Below, one piece after another: positions 52,401-59,990 of a stretch of DNA of 64,000 nt; positions within the stretch are counted from its first letter, which is position 1; each line of letters opens with the position of its first letter. The position numbers and the translations under genes were made by a program. Under the pieces are notes generated by a model. It was not told where the DNA came from and ran no database searches. It saw only the letters and a list, made by a program, of their open reading frames with translations. The DNA comes from Deltaproteobacteria bacterium. GTDB taxonomy: Bacteria; Desulfobacterota; Desulfuromonadia; Desulfuromonadales; Geopsychrobacteraceae. The stretch covers positions 1 to 64,000 of the forward strand of contig JAJRQI010000013.1 of assembly GCA_024280335.1 (NCBI GenBank), in the 5' to 3' direction.

Positions 52401-54124
52401 GGCGGCAGGTGGATCTGCGACCAGAGGCTGCGGGCCATGTTTTCGACAATCGCCCAGACCGCCGCCGCCAGAATCTCCGCCTGGCTGCGCCCTTCGGCCT
52501 GCAGGCGCCGGGCATGTTCCAGAAGAAAAACCGCGCAAGTCGCATTGAGTGCTTCAGCTTGTGGAGCATCCATGGCTTGCTGCGCCGCGACACTGATATC
52601 ATCGATCGCGAACAGATCGGCGAGGGTATCGAGCAGGCTGCCGGTTCCCGCCGAGCACTTGCTGTTCATCGCATTGTCGTACAGGTCACCCCGTCGCAGG
52701 TCAATACTGGAGATTTTGGTATCCTCGCCGCCGACATCGACCAGCAGGCAGAGCTCCTCATTCAGCTCTGATACGCCGTTACCTTTCAGTTCAGCAAGGT
52801 ATTCCCGCGCCAGATCGACAGAGCCACGCGCATGAGCATAGTTTTCCACCAGCACCCTGACCCGATCGGCCAGCTGTGGGTAGGTCGCGATCAGTGCTTG
52901 TTGAATCTGATAGCGGGCGCTGCCGGTCAGGCCCACCTGCAATACGGCCAACGCCGCGATTCCCTGTTGCTGCAAATCCCGAAAAATCGCCTTGATGGTT
53001 TCTATGGTATCTCCGGCATTGGAGTAGGCCGCCCGGTAAAGGACTTGCTGTTCGGCAGTACTGATGACGATCTTGGCCATGGTCGACCCAACATCGATGC
53101 CGAGCAGAACCGGTTGCTGTTTCAAACTTGCGCAGTTAAACGAGTACGAAGAGTCAGGCTGCTGACGATGAAACAGCTGTTTTGCGCTGAGAGATCGGCG
53201 CACTTCGGCAAAGGGGGGATAACGTTTCGCGCTGACCGGTCGATCAACAGGCGGTAAAATCACTTCCGTCGATTTTTTCGCGACCGAGCTGCTTAAGCGC
53301 AGCAATCCCTGAAAAACCAACTGTCGGGACTCATCATAGTGAATCGATTCAATGCCCAAACCGGCGAGATAATCGGCGGCACAATCGCGAGCGAACTGCC
53401 AGCGAAAAACCCCGCCGGTCAACCAGACGCGGTCAAAGCCGGTATTCAGGTGTTTGCAAGCCTTGAGAACTTCCGACTTGAGGGTTGTCGCCAGGGCAAA
53501 ATCGATCGGGATCCCCTGATTTTTATCGGAGACGGTTGCCGACGAAGCGAACACGCCACAGCGATCGGCCCGGACCGGGATTGCCAGCCGTGCGGTTTCA
53601 CCGGAAGCACCCAGGTAAGCTGCCAGCACAGTATCGACCTGCTCTTGTTCGATCGATAGCTTGCGCAGCACCCGGTCCAGGTTGATCCCCGTTCCGGAGC
53701 CGCAACGGGGGTTGGTAATCAGCAGGTCGTCCTTCAATGAACCGCCGGGATTAACTCCGACCAGAGCATAACCGGACGCGGACAGGTCAAGAACAGCGAC
53801 GGATATCGCTGCGGCGTTTTCTGCCGCCGCGGACCAGAGAACCGCCAACGGCGAGAAAACTTCACCATGACTGAAATGTCGCTTGACGACATCCTGCAGT
53901 TTTCCAGTGAGATAAATGGCTGTTTCAGGGGGGATCTGAAGCGCGGATTCGATTGCCGCCAGGCCTCTGTTGGCAGGAAAAGACCACTGCTGCGGTCGCT
54001 GCGCAAGATCGGCGTAAAAATTGAGGCGAATTGTTTCGATCCCGGCATCGACCAGCAAACATGGAGCGGTTGCCGGGCCAGCAACGGTTTCCGAAAAGCT
54101 GCGGGATGAAAAATCTATCGACAT
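49415..54124 (-). CDS. Giant BadF/BadG-type CoA-dehydratase activase fusion
   Basis: A 1569-residue fusion of the group annotated as activator of 2-hydroxyglutaryl-CoA dehydratase. It carries two ASKHA-type activase modules: a first with a cluster-type cysteine in NPRCGSGTGINLD (about residue 139) but no clear phosphate loop, and a second, canonical one with GIDVGSTMAKIVI (about 341) and SKCSAGTGSLLD (about 487). Then follow a DUF2229-type region (about 790-890, APQIEFLPVKGKSLGRTCTI) and an HgdB-like C-terminal part (CMVSSMGEVITPAIYQAF). Classical activases are about 260 residues and use ATP to inject an electron into a partner dehydratase. The substrate here is unknown; the fused HgdB-like part might be the partner. 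It starts 18 bases after the kpsS-like stop. Confidence 0.88.
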   Translation of the reverse strand: MSIDFSSRSFSETVAGPATAPCLLVDAGIETIRLNFYADLAQRPQQWSFPANRGLAAIESALQIPPETAIYLTGKLQDVVKRHFSHGEVFSPLAVLWSAAAENAAAISVAVLDLSASGYALVGVNPGGSLKDDLLITNPRCGSGTGINLDRVLRKLSIEQEQVDTVLAAYLGASGETARLAIPVRADRCGVFASSATVSDKNQGIPIDFALATTLKSEVLKACKHLNTGFDRVWLTGGVFRWQFARDCAADYLAGLGIESIHYDESRQLVFQGLLRLSSSVAKKSTEVILPPVDRPVSAKRYPPFAEVRRSLSAKQLFHRQQPDSSYSFNCASLKQQPVLLGIDVGSTMAKIVISTAEQQVLYRAAYSNAGDTIETIKAIFRDLQQQGIAALAVLQVGLTGSARYQIQQALIATYPQLADRVRVLVENYAHARGSVDLAREYLAELKGNGVSELNEELCLLVDVGGEDTKISSIDLRRGDLYDNAMNSKCSAGTGSLLDTLADLFAIDDISVAAQQAMDAPQAEALNATCAVFLLEHARRLQAEGRSQAEILAAAVWAIVENMARSLWSQIHLPPNTLILLHGQTMQSDPLPLAIAHRLQSFLGGAGYCLVPTDPGHRACLGLIRTLAELPPAEPVALALAVFVDKQFSRRITQCRGAVCGDQNARCYRSLLTAVDARGEQFKLGLGGCAAINELPFSGAQNRSGVRDSCRDIWQFQAAQLPVSAAADRLVIPRSFAVSEWARFFASLFEPCEIPVHVDAPVDADILRAQPHFRIDSCAPHIGVVGQFLRLAEQPHGVILAPQIEFLPVKGKSLGRTCTINQGGFAVAQGLAKAAYPQSRIELFYLDLKIADLDLLAHKLYTKLLPIYRHYGVEMPFERFLPLVHQAMAAQREFRRQTADYAAELAQQALAAGQGIALVLGREYILNPGVFDSHVGRLLRDKGLVGIPGYVLNADCDPTFDHLYWRNAHLIASLAAAVAQRRLHEIIPHQGLSEVFRYYEQRDELLPLVQVSTFLCGPDSVTNPLISELVKNRPYLRIQSDAAIKELAHLENRLNTYVKQLAASGRQRINFVGTDSFDVQLLDMLVNRQPLDPKTDLICFPTLADNRSLLAVIRSAGFDCLENYRDDYSLQGLIEQGRSVAGDSVCAPLAAVFGDVQNAISRFQRLRDTEPDLKDKKRLLIFNNKGLGPCRQGQYVEAHKIFLQQAGSCGTDKSTVENEERVIQFLVGHENEGFNTGFPRWVFLRGVQATILQGVLHQLLAEGSARCQTVDEYREFLQAYAVLKAELNRLIESSSAPSERALRCCERSRGLPGIAPLVAFLAYRFHRNPLRDPLRRFQQRWCRRPIPASHLRIHIDGEAYMRTAQFEDLHQGLLEILGPGRFHLTYTPLWGFLEYKLAGMLMRSKEGIAESRAEIRLAEAEDFIRARRKFLRKKQKRYLGVSCVHLALRQLLAAPLYRAAGIPLPEPLPKVLEAARKIISTRRPGGELIPYVGEAALKLQQGYDLILNVAPEGCMVSSMGEVITPAIYQAFPEARGKIQPLFSQQGDVDREKLSQALLQALGPERMHGG

Positions 54125-54142
54125 GCCGGAGAGTACAGACTG

Positions 54143-55423
54143 CTAGGCAGAGTCACTAAAACGCTCCTCGGCAGACCTTCTGAACGGCACCACTTTTTTC
54201 GGTAGCTCCGCCGACTGCTCTTTTTCTGTCCAGGATTGAAAGCGCCGCAGCGCCCCGGCCAGGGCAAGTTTACGCCCTCGGGGATTGAAGAAACCGCCGT
54301 TGATCAGGACGCCTCGGTTCAGACAGGAACGAAACGCCCGATAGAGCTCTCGATCCGGCGGAGTCGCCTCGCTCCAGAATCGCTCCAGCCCCCCCTGCCA
54401 GGTTAAGCCCGGGATATCGTAAATCGCCGTGCCCAAAGCGATGGTCGGTTTTCCATGGTGGAGCGCCGAAGTACCGACCGTACTGTTGACCACAACGACC
54501 CCCTGAGAGTCCTGCATCAAGCGAGGCAAATCACCCGCATGCAGGAAAACAACCCGATCCCTGATCCCCAACGAATAGGCTTCAAGGCGGACCAGGGTTT
54601 CATAGGAGACCGCACTCGGATCAAGTGGGTGTTTTTTAAATACCAGCAGGCTGTCAGGCGGGGCATCGGCAGCAAAAGAGCGTAAAACCTGGTTGATGAA
54701 TTCAGCAACGCTGAGATATTGCGAATGCACGTATAACTGGGCATCGCTGTCCAGTTGCAGGCAGACCAGATAATAGGGGTTACCCCGCTGACGTAAAAAT
54801 CGTATCCGCTGCTTTGATCGACTTCTCAACAACGGCATCCGCACTAAATAGCGCAGCCAGAGCAGCAGTTCCTGGTAGGGTCGATAGGGACGATGGCGAA
54901 TATAGCGGCGGAACCGGTAGGAGAAGAAAGATTTAACCAGATAATAGCGGATACAATAAAAAAGAATCCAGCGCATCGACGGGCCGACTTTCTCGCTGGC
55001 CGGCTCCCGCTCTTCGTTCTGGTAAGAGAGATAGCAATCAGGATCGGTGCAGAGTGGTGAATGGCCGTTGACGCCCCCTTCTTCAAGAGTGATCCAGTCA
55101 GGCCGAAAATAACCCTCCTCAAAGGCATGAACCTGGACACCGAAAGCTCTGGATTGTTCAATCGCAATCCGGTGCAGGCTGCGGCAGTCACCGAAAACTA
55201 CCAAGTCAGTAACCTGGTAGCGCCGAAGCAGCTCGGCGACATAGGCCGGCCAGTCATACTGCGAACCGGTAAAACTGATAGCATCAGCCCCATTCCAGTC
55301 GACCCAGTCACCGCCGTTGAAATTGACCCGGAGCACTGCGGCACCACTATCGTGAAGCTTACGGCCCAATTCCTTCAAGAAAGGTCCGTGCGGTCCCTGT
55401 AAAAACAGGTAAGATCGTTTCAT
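54143..55423 (-). CDS. kpsS: KpsS-like capsular polysaccharide Kdo transferase
   Basis: Family of KpsS, which adds the first beta-linked Kdo residue(s) to the lyso-phosphatidylglycerol anchor of group 2-type capsules. The 426-residue product opens with YLFLQGPHGPFLKELGRKLH and contains VFGDCRSLHRIAIEQSR, HAFEEGYFRPDWITLEEGG, VFKKHPLDPSAVSYETLVR and VVVNSTVGTSALHHGKPTIA, which are characteristic. Start at 55423 has AGGGGG upstream. No signal peptide. The gene is separated from cysQ by the fourth multi-hairpin repeat and precedes the activase gene by 18 bases. Length and motif set are those of a single-module enzyme; contrast with the two-module KpsC-like gene at 60764. Confidence 0.88.
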   Translation of the reverse strand: MKRSYLFLQGPHGPFLKELGRKLHDSGAAVLRVNFNGGDWVDWNGADAISFTGSQYDWPAYVAELLRRYQVTDLVVFGDCRSLHRIAIEQSRAFGVQVHAFEEGYFRPDWITLEEGGVNGHSPLCTDPDCYLSYQNEEREPASEKVGPSMRWILFYCIRYYLVKSFFSYRFRRYIRHRPYRPYQELLLWLRYLVRMPLLRSRSKQRIRFLRQRGNPYYLVCLQLDSDAQLYVHSQYLSVAEFINQVLRSFAADAPPDSLLVFKKHPLDPSAVSYETLVRLEAYSLGIRDRVVFLHAGDLPRLMQDSQGVVVVNSTVGTSALHHGKPTIALGTAIYDIPGLTWQGGLERFWSEATPPDRELYRAFRSCLNRGVLINGGFFNPRGRKLALAGALRRFQSWTEKEQSAELPKKVVPFRRSAEERFSDSA

Positions 55424-55523
55424 TCCCCCTGCCTCCAATGCTACCAACGGCGTAAGACTGCAGATGCCGATAAGAGTTAAAGCTGTAAGGTTAACTTATA
55501 CCCAATGGATTTCAACAAACCAC

Positions 55524-55737
55524 CCTGCACTGAAAGTGCAGGGGCTGAATCGGGACTGAAAATCCCTTTACCAGCAAAGTCACAACCCGCATCAATCGTC
55601 ATCCTCGCGAATGCGGGGATCCAGCCCCACGACAATCCCTGGATTCCCGCATTCGCGGGAATGACGAAATATGAGCAGCAACTAAAAGTCTTGGACTAAA
55701 GCCCATAGTTTTTACTACCGTGCTGAAACAATAAAAA
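55524..55737 (+). repeat. Multi-hairpin repeat, copy 4
   Basis: Full copy: CCTGCACTGAAAGTGCAGG, GGGACTGAAAATCCC, paired 26-base arms (CGTCATCCTCGCGAATGCGG and the partner ending GGGAATGACG), TGGACTAAAGCCCA and the end ACTACCGTGCTGAAACAATAAA. The end lies inside the cysQ coding region: its last codons and stop are read from the repeat. It separates cysQ from the kpsS-like gene. No gene is visible between 55424 and 55714. Confidence 0.88.
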
Positions 55738-56473
55738 ACGGATTCAGCAAGTTTTCTTTATTGTATAGCAAAACATCCCCGTCGGGTGTCTGGACAGTGC
55801 CCCCGGCGGCCTCCACAATAGCATGACCAGCCGCAGTATCCCACTCCATCGTTGGCCCCAGACGGGGGTAGAGATCTGCCTTCCCCTCGGCAACCACACA
55901 AAGCTTCAGGGAACTCCCGACCGGAAGGGCTTCTTTGACCTTGATCCCCTGCAGATAGTCTTCCAGCTCAGGGGAAGGATGTGAACGGCTCATAACGACC
56001 GTTAAACCATCATCATCAACTGTCCTGCGAACAGCTATGGGGACGGGACTTTCTTCTCCACACTGGACCCAGGCCCCACCGGCCCTGTCGCCAGAATACA
56101 GCCTATTCAGCGCAGGAGCGTACACAACACCGATTGTCGGCCGGCCATTTTCAATCAGGGCAATATTGACAGTAAACTCTCCGTTTTTTTTGATAAATTC
56201 TTTCGTCCCGTCCAAGGGATCTACCAGCCAGAAACAACGCCAGTCTTTACGCTCTGCATAAGAGAGCGCTGCCCCTTCTTCCGACAAAATCGGAATATCC
56301 GGCCAACGCTGCTGCAAACCGGCGACAATCACCCGGTGAGAGGCTTGATCCGCGGCAGTCAAGGGAGATTGGTCCTCTTTGTACTGCACGGTCAACTCGG
56401 AATCATAAATCGCCATAATAGCGTCGCCCGCGCTCCGGGCGATGTTTTGCAGAACGGTGAGATCAATATTCAT
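55715..56473 (-). CDS. cysQ: 3'(2'),5'-bisphosphate nucleotidase
   Basis: Hydrolyses 3'-phosphoadenosine 5'-phosphate (PAP) to AMP, removing the product of PAPS-using reactions. The 252-residue inositol-monophosphatase-fold protein has LSEEGAALSYAERKDW, the metal site VDPLDGTKEFIKKNG, VGSSLKLCVVAEGKADLYP and MEWDTAAGHAIVEAAGG, all CysQ signatures. The last residues (FFIVSAR) and the stop are encoded by the edge of the fourth multi-hairpin repeat. The ATG lies 36 bases after the cysNC stop, so it belongs to the sulfate-activation operon. A CysQ in this operon fits a pathway that makes PAP, such as sulfotransferase activity or PAPS reduction. Confidence 0.93.
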   Translation of the reverse strand: MNIDLTVLQNIARSAGDAIMAIYDSELTVQYKEDQSPLTAADQASHRVIVAGLQQRWPDIPILSEEGAALSYAERKDWRCFWLVDPLDGTKEFIKKNGEFTVNIALIENGRPTIGVVYAPALNRLYSGDRAGGAWVQCGEESPVPIAVRRTVDDDGLTVVMSRSHPSPELEDYLQGIKVKEALPVGSSLKLCVVAEGKADLYPRLGPTMEWDTAAGHAIVEAAGGTVQTPDGDVLLYNKENLLNPFFIVSAR

Positions 56474-56509
56474 TTCTATTTCCCAGCGAAAATTGTTTCA
56501 AGGAACTTC

Positions 56510-58435
56510 TTACCACATCGATCCCTCAGGTAAAAGTTGTGCACCATTCTCAGCCAGAAGCTTCTGTACGATCTCTTCGGCTATCTCCTCTGCCGACGTT
56601 GTTCCAGCTTCCGCTACAAGCTCCGGGCTTGCCGGGACTTCGTAAACAGAATCGACGCCGGTAAAATTTTTCAACTCCCCAGAGCGAGCCTTCTTGTACA
56701 GACCTTTGACATCCCGTGTTTCACAAATGTCGATCGGTGTGCTGACGTAAATCTCCCAAAATTCGCCATCTTCCAGCATGTCTCTCGCCATTTGTCGTTC
56801 GCTTTTAAATGGCGAAATAAAAGACGCAAGAACAACAATTCCGGCATCGACAAAAAGCTTCGCCACTTCAGCGACCCGACGGATATTCTCCACTCGATCA
56901 GCATCAGTGAAACCCAAGTCGCGGTTAAGTCCATGACGCACATTATCACCATCCAGCAGGTAGGTGTGCTTGCCGAGAGAGTGCAACTTTTTTTCAACCA
57001 GATTGGCAATCGTTGATTTGCCAGAGCCGGAGAGCCCGGTAAACCAGAGCACGCGAGCTTTCTGTGCTTTAGCCAGCGAGCGGCTTTTTTTGTTCAGATC
57101 AAGTGCCTGCCAATGGATGTTAGTGGCCCGACGCAGGGCAAAATCGATCATCCCGGCACCGACGGTCGCGTTGGTCAAGCGGTCGATCAGAATAAAATTA
57201 CCCGTCCCTCTATTCTCCTGATAGGGATCAAAGGCGATCGCCTTGCCGAGCGACAGGTTGCAGACACCAATTTCATTCAACGCCAGAGTCTTCCCGGCCT
57301 GATGTTCCAGGGTGTTGACATTCACCTTGTATTTCAATGCCGTAATCTGTGCGGCCAGGACCGTTGCCCCTGTTTTTAACAGATAACTTCGTCCGGGCAG
57401 CAGAGGATCCTCATGCATCCAGACCAGGCGCGCTTCCAGCTGGTCAGCATGTGCCGGCCGTTCATTTGCGGCAGAGAGTAAATCCCCACGACTGATATCG
57501 ATCTCATCGGTCAGGGTCAGGGTTACGGATTGACCCGCGATCGCATGCGGCAAATCACCGTCCATCGTCACAACCCGCGCAACCCTGCTGGTCTGCCCGG
57601 AAGAAGGCACAACTATCTCGTCTCCCGGCGAAACCTTTCCGGAAGCGATGGTCCCGGAAAAACCACGAAAATCCAAATCCGGGCGATTTACCCATTGAAC
57701 CGGCATCCGAAACGGCTTGGATAAGACATCATTGACAACATCAACCGTCTCTAAATACGCCAGCAACGTTGGACCATGATACCAATGGGTTTTAGGGCTG
57801 GGTCCAATGATATTATCCCCTTTTAAGGCCGAGACAGGAATCGCGGTGATACTTTCAAACCCCAGCTGAGTAGCGAAGGCTTCATAATCGTTTTTAATCG
57901 AATTAAACCGCTCTTCTGAGTAATCGACCAGATCCATTTTATTGATTGCCAGAACCACATTACGAATTCCAACCAGGGATGTCAGGTAACTATGCCGACG
58001 GGTTTGGGTGAGAACTCCTTTACGGGCATCGATGAGAATGACCGCCACCTGCGCGGTTGAGGCGCCAGTTACCATATTGCGGGTATACTGTTCATGGCCG
58101 GGGGTATCTGCAACAATGAATTTGCGCTTGTCGGTTGAGAAAAACCGGTAAGCGACATCGATGGTAATCCCCTGCTCTCTCTCGGCCTGCAGGCCATCAA
58201 GCAAGAGAGCATAATCGATGTCATCCCCTTGCGTCCCGACCTTCTTGCTGTCGACTTCCAGGGCAGCCAACTGATCCTCAAAAACCAGCTTTGAGTCCCA
58301 CAGCAAACGACCGATCAGGGTACTTTTCCCGTCATCGACACTGCCGCAAGTGATAAAGCGCAGCATCGATTTTTCTTCTTGCTGCTTGAGATATGAATGA
58401 ATATCTTCGGCAATCATTTCAGATTGGTGTGCCAT
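56510..58435 (-). CDS. cysNC: Sulfate adenylyltransferase subunit 1 / adenylylsulfate kinase fusion
   Basis: Bifunctional NodQ/CysN-CysC protein of 641 residues. The N-terminal GTPase (about 20-240) has [28 protein letters not shown] and INKMDLVDY and activates CysD to make APS from sulfate and ATP. An EF-Tu-like beta-barrel region follows (to about 440). The C-terminal APS kinase (about 455-641) has an intact P-loop [23 protein letters not shown], and [17 protein letters not shown], and forms PAPS. CysD is two genes upstream, separated by the four-helix-bundle gene. The spacer before it holds a seven-base-period array. Both modules look functional, so the second APS-kinase-like gene at 59982 is not needed for PAPS formation. 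Confidence 0.95.
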   Translation of the reverse strand: MAHQSEMIAEDIHSYLKQQEEKSMLRFITCGSVDDGKSTLIGRLLWDSKLVFEDQLAALEVDSKKVGTQGDDIDYALLLDGLQAEREQGITIDVAYRFFSTDKRKFIVADTPGHEQYTRNMVTGASTAQVAVILIDARKGVLTQTRRHSYLTSLVGIRNVVLAINKMDLVDYSEERFNSIKNDYEAFATQLGFESITAIPVSALKGDNIIGPSPKTHWYHGPTLLAYLETVDVVNDVLSKPFRMPVQWVNRPDLDFRGFSGTIASGKVSPGDEIVVPSSGQTSRVARVVTMDGDLPHAIAGQSVTLTLTDEIDISRGDLLSAANERPAHADQLEARLVWMHEDPLLPGRSYLLKTGATVLAAQITALKYKVNVNTLEHQAGKTLALNEIGVCNLSLGKAIAFDPYQENRGTGNFILIDRLTNATVGAGMIDFALRRATNIHWQALDLNKKSRSLAKAQKARVLWFTGLSGSGKSTIANLVEKKLHSLGKHTYLLDGDNVRHGLNRDLGFTDADRVENIRRVAEVAKLFVDAGIVVLASFISPFKSERQMARDMLEDGEFWEIYVSTPIDICETRDVKGLYKKARSGELKNFTGVDSVYEVPASPELVAEAGTTSAEEIAEEIVQKLLAENGAQLLPEGSMW

Positions 58436-58454
58436 TAAATTCTCCGTTTGCGAA

Positions 58455-58549
58455 AAATCGAGTTTGCAGCTTTCAGTTGTCGGTTTTCAGATTTATGCCA
58501 AAAACTGCAAACAGTTAACTGCTATCTGCCAACTACAGTTTACTGTTTA
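58455..58549. repeat. Seven-base-period array A, before cysNC
   Basis: The spacer between the four-helix-bundle gene and cysNC is built of degenerate seven-base units such as TTTGCAG, CTTTCAG, CAAACAG, TTAACTG and CTATCTG. It includes the last two to three codons and the stop of the four-helix-bundle gene. On the minus strand it ends AACTCGATTTTTCG, then the GGAG before cysNC. Confidence 0.7.
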
Positions 58550-58880
58550 TTGCTTTCATCAGACCGCTGAGCATGGCAGAAATCACTTTTGCTTCAGCAA
58601 GCCAGTTTTCAGCAGTTACCGTAGGTATGTAATCAATCTCCCCGCCAATTAGAATTTGTGTCCGAAGCTCGGCACAAGACGCTCTGGCGATATTCAGGAA
58701 CTGCAGTTTTTCCTTACTTGAAGTCCGTTCCATCCCCTCAGCAATATTACTTGGAACCGACAACCCGGAACGGGTGATCTGGTCTTTGAACCCAAAATCC
58801 TGAAGTGCTTTTAACTCCCGATAGATCGACACCGAAAGTCGACGCGCCTTCTGCCAGACCTCTAATTTTTCAATGTCCAC
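58533..58880 (-). CDS. Four-helix-bundle protein (23S rRNA intervening-sequence protein family)
   Basis: A 115-residue protein of the S23/four-helix-bundle family (TIGR02436 type), whose members occur inside 23S rRNA intervening sequences and, widely, as solitary genes. Key features are KLEVWQKARRLSVSIYRELK, GFKDQITRSGLSVPSNIAEG (the conserved IPSNIAEG-like motif) and FLNIARASCAELRTQILIGG. Start: GTG at 58880, with GGGAGGGG 3-4 bases upstream; a TTG at 58892 would begin inside that site. The C-terminal AINSKL and stop are read from the seven-base array. It interrupts the cysD-cysNC pair on the same strand and its biochemical function is unknown; no role in sulfur metabolism is implied. Confidence 0.88.
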   Translation of the reverse strand: MDIEKLEVWQKARRLSVSIYRELKALQDFGFKDQITRSGLSVPSNIAEGMERTSSKEKLQFLNIARASCAELRTQILIGGEIDYIPTVTAENWLAEAKVISAMLSGLMKAINSKL

Positions 58881-58890
58881 AACCCCTCCC

Positions 58891-58965
58891 AAAAATCAGT
58901 TTTCAGCTTTCTGATGTCAGTCCTCAGATTCAAACTGTAAACTGTCAGCTGATAACTGACAGCTA
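58891..58965. repeat. Seven-base-period array B, between cysD and the four-helix-bundle gene
   Basis: Units TTTTCAG, CTTTCTG, ATGTCAG, TCCTCAG, then CTGTAAA, CTGTCAG, CTGATAA, CTGACAG keep a seven-base spacing. On the minus strand the array begins about 15 bases after the cysD stop and ends AACTGATTTTTGGGAGGGG, running into the next Shine-Dalgarno sequence. Confidence 0.75.
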
Positions 58966-58979
58966 TTTTTAAACTCCGT

Positions 58980-59879
58980 TTAAAAATACCCTTCCTGCTT
59001 TTTCTTCTCCATACTTCCGGCAGAGTCATGATCGATCAAACGCCCCTGCCGCTCAGACGTGCGGGTCAGCAGCATCTCCTGGATAATTTCCGGCAAGGTG
59101 GCTGCGGTTGACTCAACCGCTCCGGTCAAGGGGTAGCAGCCCAAGGTTCTGAAACGTACTGATTTCATTTGTACTTTTTCGCCCGGTTCAAGTTTCATGC
59201 GCTCATCGTCGACCATAATCAACATGCCGTCGCGTTCAACGACCGGGCGCTCCTTGGCAAAATAGAGCGGAACAATCTGGATATCTTCCAGATAGATGTA
59301 CTGCCAGATATCGAGCTCGGTCCAGTTCGACAAAGGGAACGCGCGAATACTCTCGCCCGGCTTTACCTTCGCGTTATAAAGGTTCCAGAGTTCCGGTCGC
59401 TGACTCTTGGGATCCCAACGATGTGTGTTGGTTCTGAAGGAGTAGATCCGTTCCTTGGCGCGGGATTTTTCTTCATCGCGTCTGGCACCACCAAATGCCG
59501 CATCAAATTGGTATTTATCCAAAGCCTGCTTCAGCCCCTCCGTCTTCATGATATCGGTGTAGAGAGCAGAACCGTGTGTAAAGGGGTTGATCCCCTGCTT
59601 GGCACCCTCCTGGTTGGTATAAACCAGCAACTCAAATCCGCATTCCTGCTGCATCTTTTCTCGAAATTCGATCATCTCCTTGAATTTCCAGGTCGTATCA
59701 ACATGCAGCAGGGGAAATGGGATTTTTGAAGGATAAAAAGCCTTACGCGCAAGATGCAACATAACTGCAGAATCTTTACCGATCGAATACAGCATGACGG
59801 GATTTTCAAACTCCGCAGCGACTTCGCGAAGGATATGAATACTCTCCGCTTCAAGCTGCTTTAAATGGGTCATGGACAT
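58980..59879 (-). CDS. cysD: Sulfate adenylyltransferase subunit 2
   Basis: Catalytic subunit of ATP sulfurylase, PP-loop superfamily; with CysN it converts sulfate and ATP to APS. The 299-residue product has the P-loop-like [67 protein letters not shown] and [15 protein letters not shown], matching the family over its full length. Start at 59879 (MSMTHLKQ) has GGAG 7 bases upstream. It follows the membrane-anchored CysC-like gene with an array of seven-base units between them and is separated from cysNC by the four-helix-bundle gene. Confidence 0.96.
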   Translation of the reverse strand: MSMTHLKQLEAESIHILREVAAEFENPVMLYSIGKDSAVMLHLARKAFYPSKIPFPLLHVDTTWKFKEMIEFREKMQQECGFELLVYTNQEGAKQGINPFTHGSALYTDIMKTEGLKQALDKYQFDAAFGGARRDEEKSRAKERIYSFRTNTHRWDPKSQRPELWNLYNAKVKPGESIRAFPLSNWTELDIWQYIYLEDIQIVPLYFAKERPVVERDGMLIMVDDERMKLEPGEKVQMKSVRFRTLGCYPLTGAVESTAATLPEIIQEMLLTRTSERQGRLIDHDSAGSMEKKKQEGYF

Positions 59880-59895
59880 TTTCCAACTCCGTTGC

Positions 59896-59990
59896 AAAAA
59901 TCAGTTATCGGTTATCGGTTATCGGTTATCGGTTATCGGTTAGCTGTAAACTGTTAGCTGCAAACTGCAAACTGTTATCTGTTAACTGTT
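59896..59990. repeat. Seven-base-period array C, between the CysC-like gene and cysD
   Basis: The clearest array: about five exact TATCGGT units (59906-59940), then TAGCTGT, AAACTGT, TAGCTGC, AAACTGC, AAACTGT, TATCTGT, TAACTGT. On the minus strand it begins in the last codon and stop of the CysC-like gene (AACAGTTAA) and ends AACTGATTTTTG before the cysD Shine-Dalgarno. Confidence 0.85.

Noticed and set aside
55505-55699. Small open frame through repeat copy 4
   Set aside because: It is just a translation of the repeat; other copies do not keep the same frame.
59896-59990. Possible CRISPR array
   Set aside because: Units are seven bases long with no spacers, far shorter than CRISPR repeats, and no cas gene is near.
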